Shown here: positions 5,680-10,450 of the stretch, one piece after another
Layout of the letters: every line of letters begins with the position of its first letter
Numbering within the stretch: the first letter of the stretch is position 1
Origin: an uncultured Clostridia bacterium
Lineage (GTDB): Bacteria > Bacillota > Clostridia > Oscillospirales > Acutalibacteraceae
NCBI GenBank assembly: GCA_937912045.1
Contig: CALDPI010000254.1
Coordinates: forward strand, 1-10,450
DNA length: 10,450 nucleotides
Direction: 5' to 3'
The notes under the pieces: generated by a model
The model's input: the letters and a program-made list of their open reading frames with translations, nothing else
Told to the model about the DNA's origin: nothing
The model's database searches: none
Made by a program: the position numbers and the translations under genes

Positions 5680-6525
5680 ATGGATATTCGTTATTCTTGT
5701 AATCAGCGTGATTTCAAGCGCTACACAACAGAGGAAACTAGAAAAGAGTTTCTTATTGAAGATTTATTTAAAGCAGATGAGGTTATCTCGGTATATAGCC
5801 ATGTTGATAGAATGGTGACATTAGGAGCTATGCCTGTAAACGAAGCGGTTTCTATCGAAAAGGGAATGGATGTATGGCATAACTTTGGAACACAGTATTT
5901 CCTTGAACGCCGTGAACTTGGTATGTTTAATGTTGGAACAGGTAGCGGTAAGGTTACTGTTGATGGTACTGTTTACGAACTTGGCTGTAAGGATTGTCTT
6001 TACATTACTATGGGCGTTAAAGAAGTGATTTTTAGCTCTGACGATGCAGCTAATCCTGCAAAGTTTTATATGGTTTCTGCTCCTGCTCACACATCTTATG
6101 AAACAAAGCTTATTAAGATTGCAGATGCCGCCAAAAAGCCCCTTGGCGCTATGGAAACTTCAAATAAGCGTGTTATAAATCAGTTTATTCATCCTGATGT
6201 GCTTAAAACTTGTCAGCTTTCTATGGGTATGACAGTATTGGAACCCGGCTCGGTATGGAACACAATGCCTGCTCATACACACGAAAGAAGAATGGAAGTT
6301 TATTTCTATTTTGATATTCCGAAGGATAATGTTGTATTTCATATGATGGGCGAGGGAACTGAAACACGCCATATCGTTATGCAGAACGAGCAGGCTGTTA
6401 TAAGTCCTTCTTGGAGTATTCATTCAGGTGCAGGTACAGCGAATTACACATTTATTTGGGCAATGGGCGGCGAAAATCAAGTATTTGACGATATGGATAC
6501 TATTCCTACAACAGAATTGAGGTAA
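5680..6525 (+). CDS. kduI: 5-keto-4-deoxyuronate isomerase (4-deoxy-L-threo-5-hexosulose-uronate ketol-isomerase)
   Basis: It converts 5-keto-4-deoxyuronate to 2,5-diketo-3-deoxygluconate in the cytoplasm, the step after GH105/PL22 release. The 281-residue length is typical (E. coli KduI has 278). The cupin metal site is complete: H199, H201 and E206 in PAHTHERRMEVYFYF, and H248 in SIHSG. These are offset by three from the Zn ligands of the E. coli enzyme. Other family blocks are the N-terminal DIRYSCNQRDFKRYTTEETRKEFL, the LERRELGMFNVG region and the C-terminal FIWAMGGENQVFDDMD. The ATG is preceded by AAGGAG (5666-5671), and the gap to the previous gene is 18 bases. Confidence 0.96.
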   Translation: MDIRYSCNQRDFKRYTTEETRKEFLIEDLFKADEVISVYSHVDRMVTLGAMPVNEAVSIEKGMDVWHNFGTQYFLERRELGMFNVGTGSGKVTVDGTVYELGCKDCLYITMGVKEVIFSSDDAANPAKFYMVSAPAHTSYETKLIKIADAAKKPLGAMETSNKRVINQFIHPDVLKTCQLSMGMTVLEPGSVWNTMPAHTHERRMEVYFYFDIPKDNVVFHMMGEGTETRHIVMQNEQAVISPSWSIHSGAGTANYTFIWAMGGENQVFDDMDTIPTTELR

Positions 6526-6532
6526 AAGAATT

Positions 6533-7330
6533 ATGAATATTAATAAATTTAGTCTTGATGGTAAAATTGCTTGGATAACAGGCGGTTCTTATGGCATCGG
6601 TTTTGCTATTGCAGAGGCTTATGCTGATTGCGGAGCAACAATTGTTTTTAACGATATTAACGAAGAACTTGTTAACAAAGGCCTTGCAGCTTTTGAGGAA
6701 AAAGGTATTAAGGCTTACGGTTTTGTTTGCGATGTTACTGATGAAAATGCAGTAAATGCTCTTGTTAAGAAGGTTGAGGCCGAAATCGGTACTATTGATA
6801 TTCTTGTAAACAACGCAGGTATTATTAAGCGTATACCGATGCACGAAATGAGTGCAGAAGATTTCAGAAAGGTAATCGATGTTGACCTTAATGCTCCCTT
6901 TATTTGTGCAAAGGCGGTTATTCCGGCAATGAAAGAAAAGGGACGCGGTAAAATAATTAATATCTGCTCAATGATGTCAGAACTCGGTCGTGAAACCGTT
7001 TCTGCCTATGCTGCCGCTAAGGGCGGACTCAAGATGCTTACCCGAAATATCTGCTCCGAATACGGCGAACATAACATTCAGTGTAATGGTATAGGTCCCG
7101 GTTATATAGCAACACCTCAAACTGCACCTTTACGTGAAAAACAGCCTGACGGTAGCCGTCATCCGTTCGATAGCTTTATTATTGCAAAAACTCCTGCTGC
7201 TCGTTGGGGAACAGTTGAAGACTTACAAGGACCTGCAGTGTTCCTCGCTAGTGAAGCATCAGATTTCGTAAATGGTCATGTGCTTTATGTTGATGGTGGT
7301 ATCTTAGCATACATAGGTAAACAGCCGTGA
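6533..7330 (+). CDS. kduD: SDR oxidoreductase, KduD-type (2-dehydro-3-deoxy-D-gluconate 5-dehydrogenase)
   Basis: This NAD(P)-dependent short-chain dehydrogenase is expected to reduce 2,5-diketo-3-deoxygluconate to 2-keto-3-deoxygluconate. The Rossmann glycine motif TGGSYGIG is at residues 16-23 and NNAG near residue 90. The catalytic residues are S146, Y159 and K163 (YAAAKGG). Length, 265 aa, is normal. The C-terminal part (GSRHPFDSFIIAKTPAARWG and the terminal VDGGILAYIGKQP) closely resembles Gram-positive gluconate 5-dehydrogenases, so on sequence alone that activity is possible. The position directly after kduI (seven bases) argues for the KduD role. The ribosome site TTGAGG lies inside the end of kduI, and its last codons overlap the next start as GTGA, so translation is coupled in both directions. 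Confidence 0.85.
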   Translation: MNINKFSLDGKIAWITGGSYGIGFAIAEAYADCGATIVFNDINEELVNKGLAAFEEKGIKAYGFVCDVTDENAVNALVKKVEAEIGTIDILVNNAGIIKRIPMHEMSAEDFRKVIDVDLNAPFICAKAVIPAMKEKGRGKIINICSMMSELGRETVSAYAAAKGGLKMLTRNICSEYGEHNIQCNGIGPGYIATPQTAPLREKQPDGSRHPFDSFIIAKTPAARWGTVEDLQGPAVFLASEASDFVNGHVLYVDGGILAYIGKQP

Positions 7331-8169
7331 TAAATGATAAATTAAATATAGGTCTTAGAGGACACGATGTTGAAGCAGAGGATTTGCCTGAGCTATCGCA
7401 AAAACTTAAAGAGTACGGTATCGGCAATGTTCAGCTTGTTTTAAAAAAATCCTGTAAAGGCTTTAAAGAGGGAACGTTTTCTCCGTCTTATGCTAAGAAA
7501 ATAGGAGAGATTTTCTCTGAAAATGGTATTGAAATCTCTGTTTTAGGCTGTTATATAAATCCGTCTAATACTAACAAGCAAGTTTTAGAACAGGATATGG
7601 CATATTTTGTTGAAAGTTTAAAATATGCAAAGTTTATGAATGCCGGTGTAGTTGGTCTTGAAACAGGCTTTGTGGGTGAGGAATGTATCCCCGAAAACAA
7701 TCAGACAGAGGAAGCATATCGGTATTTACTCTCAAATATGAAAGTGCTTAGAGATGCTGCAGAGAAACTTGGTGTTATGATTGCGGTTGAGGCGGTAAGT
7801 TGCTTTGTTATCAATTCACCGGAGAGAATGTTACGCCTTGTAAACGACCTGAATTCACCTAATATCGTTGTTATTTTCGACTTGCTTAATCTTTTGACAA
7901 CAGAAAACTATATGCAACAAGATGAAATAATAGATTCCGCCTTTGAGCTTTTAGGAGATAAAATTGCTGTTATTCATTTAAAGGATTTTAAGATTGATGA
8001 TAATCAGTTGAAACAGTGTCCAATAGGAGAAGGTATGCTTAATATTTCCAAAATTTTATCGATTATTAAGGCATACAAACCTAACATACCGGTCATTCTT
8101 GAGGAAATTAAAGAATATGATTTGATTGTTTCTTCCAATAAATTAAATAACCTATATCAGCAAATTTAA
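7327..8169 (+). CDS. Xylose isomerase-like TIM-barrel protein (sugar isomerase/epimerase family), 280 aa
   Basis: The start GTG at 7327 overlaps the stop of the preceding dehydrogenase gene by four bases (GTGA) and has only a weak ribosome site, so coupled translation is likely. The protein fits the AP endonuclease 2/xylose isomerase-like barrel. Likely metal ligands are E155 (VMIAVEAVS), D185 (FDLLNL, with N188), H217 (VIHLKDF) and E259 (ILEEI). This is the E-D-H-E pattern of hexulose epimerases and related isomerases. It is cytoplasmic, with no signal peptide. Its reaction is unknown: no isomerase or epimerase beyond KduI is needed in the standard pathway from unsaturated uronate to KDG. 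It may handle a side sugar such as one released from rhamnogalacturonan. It is the last gene of the operon. Confidence 0.82.
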   Translation: MINDKLNIGLRGHDVEAEDLPELSQKLKEYGIGNVQLVLKKSCKGFKEGTFSPSYAKKIGEIFSENGIEISVLGCYINPSNTNKQVLEQDMAYFVESLKYAKFMNAGVVGLETGFVGEECIPENNQTEEAYRYLLSNMKVLRDAAEKLGVMIAVEAVSCFVINSPERMLRLVNDLNSPNIVVIFDLLNLLTTENYMQQDEIIDSAFELLGDKIAVIHLKDFKIDDNQLKQCPIGEGMLNISKILSIIKAYKPNIPVILEEIKEYDLIVSSNKLNNLYQQI

Positions 8170-8285
8170 TTATAAAAGTCAGAATCAGTACAGAGCGTGT
8201 TAATAGGTCTTCTTTCTTCTGTAAAGTATGGTTTAAGAACTAAATATAAGGTTGTAAAATAGTTTTCAATAAGGCGGCGTTACCA
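8170..8285. other. Non-coding 3' region of the pectin operon
   Basis: I see no gene, clear hairpin or promoter here. Near the right end, short stretches (AAT near 8270 and GCG..TA near 8278) can be matched loosely to the D arm and anticodon stem of tRNA-Leu. The tRNA similarity may therefore begin somewhat upstream of 8286 in a more decayed form. Confidence 0.4.
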
Positions 8286-8339
8286 TCAGGTTCTAGTCTG
8301 GGCTTCTTGGTATATGTTGAAGTCCTGCTACCCGTACTA
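8286..8339 (+). pseudogene. Decayed 3' portion of tRNA-Leu (candidate right attachment-site remnant)
   Basis: It aligns without gaps to 1941-1994, from the anticodon loop of the intact tRNA-Leu through CCA, with 45 of 54 positions identical. The first 13 bases (from the anticodon loop through the anticodon stem) and most of the T-stem/acceptor strand are conserved. Changes cluster in the variable arm and T arm, CCA has become CTA, and the acceptor 5' strand is absent. It therefore cannot make a functional tRNA. The orientation is the same as the intact gene, 6345 bases upstream. This is the geometry expected when an element integrates at a tRNA 3' end and leaves a partial duplicate at its far end. 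Confidence 0.85.
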
Positions 8340-8343
8340 TGTT

Positions 8344-8377
8344 AAAGGAATCGGTATTTGACCGATTCCTTTAATTT
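8344..8377 (+). terminator. Strong hairpin terminator after the tRNA remnant
   Basis: A perfect 12-bp stem (8344-8355 with 8361-8372) closes a five-base loop and is followed by TTTAATTTTA. It ends transcription of the pectin operon and may be the former terminator of the tRNA gene now decayed. The A run on the other side would also allow some function in reverse. Confidence 0.82.
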
Positions 8378-8401
8378 TATACAATATCATTTTTTCAGAC
8401 C

Positions 8402-8424
8402 AACTCTATTAATTATAGAGTTTT
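8402..8424. terminator. Second small hairpin, possible back-up terminator
   Basis: An 8-bp perfect stem (8402-8409 with 8415-8422) closes a five-base loop and ends in four T. The stem is A+T-rich and therefore weak. A further short stem (8426-8430 with 8443-8447) followed by five T lies just downstream. Confidence 0.35.
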
Positions 8425-8470
8425 GGCGAAAAAATTAAAAAATTCGCGTTTTTATTCTTTTAAAGATAGG

Positions 8471-8499
8471 TTTACTAAATTTTGAAGAACGGTTATAAT
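8471..8499 (+). promoter_or_regulatory. Promoter of the HTH-PfkB gene
   Basis: TTTACT (8471-8476) and a perfect TATAAT (8494-8499) are 17 bases apart. Initiation near 8506 gives a leader of about 26 bases ending in the ribosome site GAGGGTG (8518-8524). Confidence 0.72.
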
Positions 8500-8531
8500 T
8501 AAGATATACAATATTTTGAGGGTGTGAAAAG

Positions 8532-9746
8532 ATGGACGCAAGAAGTATTGGACTAACCATTGCAAAATTCAGAAAGAAATGTGGCCTTACACAGTCGCAG
8601 CTGGCGGAAAAATTGAATATCAGCGATAAGACAGTAAGTCGTTGGGAAAACGGCTTGGGATATCCCGAGGTTACGCAATTTCCTTCGCTTGCGGCAATTT
8701 TTGGTGTAACGGTTGATTATCTTATGTCGGGCGAGCGCAAGGGCGTTACGATTGCCGGCAGCATTTTGACCGATATAGTTAAAAACATTGACTATTATCC
8801 TGACAAGGGTATGCTTGCAAGCATTTCACAAATAAGCCGTTCGGTTGGCGGTTGTGTTCCAAACACTGCGATAAATCTTGCAAAAATTGACAGCACCGTT
8901 CCGATTTCGGTCATTGGTAAAATCGGTGATGATGAATATGGCAAATACGTCGTTTCAGAGATGAAGGGCTACGGCATTGATTGCAGCAGAATTTCTGTTT
9001 CGTCCGATAAACCCACAAGCTTTACCGACGTTATGAGTGAGCCTTCGGGCGAGCGCACCTTCTTCAATTCACGCGGTGCCAATGTTGATTTTTCGCCCGA
9101 GGATATTGATATTGCTTCGCTTAACAGCAAAATTCTTCATATCGGATACATAATGCTGCTTGATACCTTTGATGGTGAAGACAGCGAGTACGGTACCGTA
9201 ATGGCGCGCTTCCTGCATGATGCGCAGCAACATGGACTTAAAACCTCTGTTGACGTTATCAGTGATGATACAGCTGATTATAAAGCAAAGCTTGGCCCTG
9301 CGCTTAAGTATTGCCACTATGCCATTTTGAACGAGTTTGAAAGCGGAAAGGTATCGGGTCTTGAGCCTTACAAGGAAAACGGAGAGCTCGATATTGACAA
9401 CATACGCAAAACAATGGAAATGATGGCAGCTATGGGCGTTAAAGAAAAGGTAATCGTCCATTGTAAAAAGGCCGGCTTCTGTTTGGACGTTGCAACGGGT
9501 AAATTCACAGTAACTCCGTCCCTTAAAATTCCGGCAGAGGAGATAAAGGGTAGCGTTGGCGCAGGTGACTCCTTCTGTGCAGCATCACTTTACGGAATTT
9601 ACACAGGAATGAGCGACGAGGAAATTTTAGAGTTTGCTTCTGCCGCAGCTGCTTGCAATTTGTTTGCGGCTAATTCGGTTGACGGAATGAAGCCATATAA
9701 AGAAATTAACGCAATATCACAGAAATACGGAAGACAAGAATTATAA
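8532..9746 (+). CDS. HTH (Xre-type)-PfkB carbohydrate kinase fusion, 404 aa
   Basis: Residues about 7-61 form a Cro/C1-type helix-turn-helix (IAKFRKKCGLTQSQLAEKLNISDKTVSRWENG) ending in FGVTVDYLMSGE. From about residue 70 a complete PfkB/ribokinase-type kinase follows. It has the N-terminal signature GGCVPNTAINLAKIDSTVPISVIGKIGDDEYG, a substrate-contact region SGERTFFNSRGAN, and the C-terminal signature KGSVGAGDSFCAASLYG, whose D346 is the expected catalytic base. The protein would phosphorylate a sugar or nucleoside and may also bind DNA. The preceding HTH makes a substrate-sensing autoregulatory kinase plausible, which is inference. There is no membrane segment. It starts an apparent operon with the aldolase gene 25 bases downstream. 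Its higher G+C and codon choice resemble the left flank rather than the pectin block. KDG kinases belong to this superfamily, but nothing here proves that substrate. Confidence 0.9.
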   Translation: MDARSIGLTIAKFRKKCGLTQSQLAEKLNISDKTVSRWENGLGYPEVTQFPSLAAIFGVTVDYLMSGERKGVTIAGSILTDIVKNIDYYPDKGMLASISQISRSVGGCVPNTAINLAKIDSTVPISVIGKIGDDEYGKYVVSEMKGYGIDCSRISVSSDKPTSFTDVMSEPSGERTFFNSRGANVDFSPEDIDIASLNSKILHIGYIMLLDTFDGEDSEYGTVMARFLHDAQQHGLKTSVDVISDDTADYKAKLGPALKYCHYAILNEFESGKVSGLEPYKENGELDIDNIRKTMEMMAAMGVKEKVIVHCKKAGFCLDVATGKFTVTPSLKIPAEEIKGSVGAGDSFCAASLYGIYTGMSDEEILEFASAAAACNLFAANSVDGMKPYKEINAISQKYGRQEL

Positions 9747-9771
9747 TAATTGATAGAGAGGATTGGTAAAA

Positions 9772-10299
9772 ATGTTAGTTACGTTAAATGAAGTATTACA
9801 GGACGCAAAAAAGGACCATTATGCCGTCGGTCTTTTCAACGCAGTTACTTTGGAGCTTGCACAGGGCATTATCAATGCGGCTGAGGAGACGGGTTCTCCC
9901 GTTATTTTCGGTACAGCGGAGGTTTTGTTGCCCTATAACTCGCTTGAGGATTTGTCAATGATACTCATTCCGATGGCAAAGCGCGCAAAGGTTCCGGTTG
10001 TTGTTCATCTTGACCACGGTCTTAATAAGGAAACCTGCATTAAGGCATTAAAGCTTGGATTCTCTTCAATTATGTACGACTGCTCCACCGACCCCTATGA
10101 GCAGAACTGTGAAAAGGTTAGAGAAATGGCAGAAATTGCCCACTCTTACGGTGCTTCTATCGAGGGTGAGGTTGGACATGTTGGCGGCGCTGAAGGCGCT
10201 GCAACTGCCGAAGACCAGGCTGATGCATCCAAGTTTTATACAAAACCTGAAGAGGCAAAAGACTTTGGCCTGATTGACCGGGTTCTGGAACGCCACTAA
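9772..10299 (+). CDS. Class II fructose/tagatose-bisphosphate aldolase N-terminal part joined to a ClpP-like C-terminal tail (chimeric frame, 175 aa)
   Basis: The first ~160 residues are a class II zinc-dependent aldolase: MLVTLNEVLQDAKKDHYAVGLFN, then VVVHLDHGL with the family Asp/His pair D81-H82, and SIEGEVGHVGG with E131 and E133. Intact family members have about 280-310 residues. Here the C-terminal half is missing, including the later metal histidines and the GGSG and NxDxD phosphate/substrate loops. After FYTKPEEAKDF the frame continues as GLIDRVLERH and stops, which reads like the end of ClpP. The encoded protein could not be a normal aldolase. ATG 9772 is preferred (family-like N-terminus, ten bases after AGAGG). 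An in-frame TTG at 9763 touches the ribosome site. Its partner upstream is the PfkB-type kinase, a common pairing with bisphosphate aldolases. Confidence 0.85.
   Translation: MLVTLNEVLQDAKKDHYAVGLFNAVTLELAQGIINAAEETGSPVIFGTAEVLLPYNSLEDLSMILIPMAKRAKVPVVVHLDHGLNKETCIKALKLGFSSIMYDCSTDPYEQNCEKVREMAEIAHSYGASIEGEVGHVGGAEGAATAEDQADASKFYTKPEEAKDFGLIDRVLERH
10249..10299 (+). pseudogene. clpP: Candidate C-terminal end of ClpP (EEAKDFGLIDRVLERH) fused in frame to the aldolase
   Basis: The sixteen codons before the stop match the usual end of ClpP, where an EEAK-(D/E)-(F/Y)-GLID-x-V/I pattern is followed by a few charged residues. clpX follows 29 bases later, and clpP directly precedes clpX in many bacteria. 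The EEAKDF codons (10249-10266) fit both families, because aldolases have a YTxPEEAKxF segment at this point. The switch therefore falls within these roughly 18 bases. No other part of clpP is present in the window. Confidence 0.65.
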
Positions 10300-10328
10300 G
10301 ATTTTTATAGAAAAGAGGTACCAGGTAC

Positions 10329-10450
10329 ATGGCAAGAAACAATGAACAGCCGCCTATTCGCTGCAGCTTCTGCGGTAAGCGGGAAAACCAGGCGGCACGG
10401 CTGATTGCCGGTCCTGGGGTGTATATCTGCAGCGACTGTGTAACTGCCTG
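10329..10450 (+). CDS. clpX: ATP-dependent Clp protease ATP-binding subunit ClpX, N-terminal fragment (runs off the right edge)
   Basis: The 40 complete codons visible encode the ClpX zinc-binding domain. Cys-x2-Cys (RCSFCGK, C12 and C15) and Cys-x2-Cys (YICSDC, C34 and C37) surround the hallmark RLIAGPGVYIC. ClpX is the AAA+ unfoldase that feeds tagged substrates into ClpP, and this domain dimerises and binds adaptors. The ATG at 10329 follows AGAGGT (10314-10319) with nine bases of spacing. Codon choice (CGG, CTG, GCG, CAG) is visibly more G+C-rich than in the preceding genes, in line with a junction just upstream. The AAA+ module lies outside the window. Confidence 0.93.
   Translation, partial: MARNNEQPPIRCSFCGKRENQAARLIAGPGVYICSDCVTA

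Noticed and set aside
2041..8280. Integrase, transposase, CRISPR array or toxin-antitoxin genes inside the proposed island
   Set aside because: None of the genes in this stretch has such domains, and no regularly spaced repeats were seen.
8286..8339. Second functional tRNA-Leu
   Set aside because: There is no acceptor 5' strand or D arm, CCA is mutated to CTA, and the variable and T arms are disrupted. It is a remnant only.
9763..9771. TTG 9763 as start of the aldolase frame
   Set aside because: It abuts the purine-rich ribosome site. ATG 9772 gives the family-typical MLVTL N-terminus.

Overview
The window looks like chromosomal DNA of a low-to-moderate GC Clostridia (Firmicutes), probably an Oscillospiraceae-like gut anaerobe. 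The evidence is strong GGAGG-type ribosome sites, frequent TTG/GTG starts, textbook TTGACA/TATAAT promoters, A+T-rich leaders, and a plant cell-wall (pectin) catabolic operon. The species cannot be named from sequence alone.

Layout, left to right. Positions 1-321 (minus) hold the N-terminal third of an ABC transporter ATPase. A 376-aa GNAT-like acyltransferase follows (458-1588, plus) with its own promoter and a terminator. From 1648 there is a consensus promoter, a 27-bp copy of the 5' end of a tRNA-Leu gene, a structured 169-bp insert, and then the complete tRNA-Leu(CAG) with encoded CCA (1908-1994) and a strong terminator. Positions 2041-8280 carry a more A+T-rich block. It has a divergently transcribed AraC-family regulator (minus, re-started here at TTG 3153) and a tight five-gene operon (3410-8169): a GH105 unsaturated glycuronyl hydrolase, a PL22-type oligogalacturonate lyase-like protein, KduI, a KduD-like SDR dehydrogenase, and a xylose-isomerase-like TIM-barrel protein. 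At 8286-8339 lies a decayed copy of the 3' part of the same tRNA-Leu (45 of 54 positions identical, same orientation), followed by a perfect hairpin terminator. The pectin block is therefore bracketed by tRNA-Leu and a 3'-tRNA remnant, as genomic islands often are, although no integrase is present.

Beyond the remnant, base and codon use return to those of the left flank. A HTH-PfkB fusion sugar kinase (8532-9746) is followed by a class II aldolase start (9772). The aldolase frame switches after about 165 residues into what looks like the last residues of ClpP, and clpX begins immediately afterwards (10329 to the window edge). This is either a real rearrangement or an assembly chimera at a short shared sequence.

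How the genes work together. GH105 and the PL22-like protein would release 5-keto-4-deoxyuronate from unsaturated rhamnogalacturonan/galacturonan oligosaccharides in the cytoplasm. KduI isomerises it to 2,5-diketo-3-deoxygluconate, and the KduD-like SDR reduces that to 2-keto-3-deoxygluconate. No transporter, KDG kinase or KDPG aldolase lies inside the block. The AraC regulator probably senses a pathway intermediate, and a perfect 12-bp palindrome in the operon promoter suggests a second, repressor-type input.
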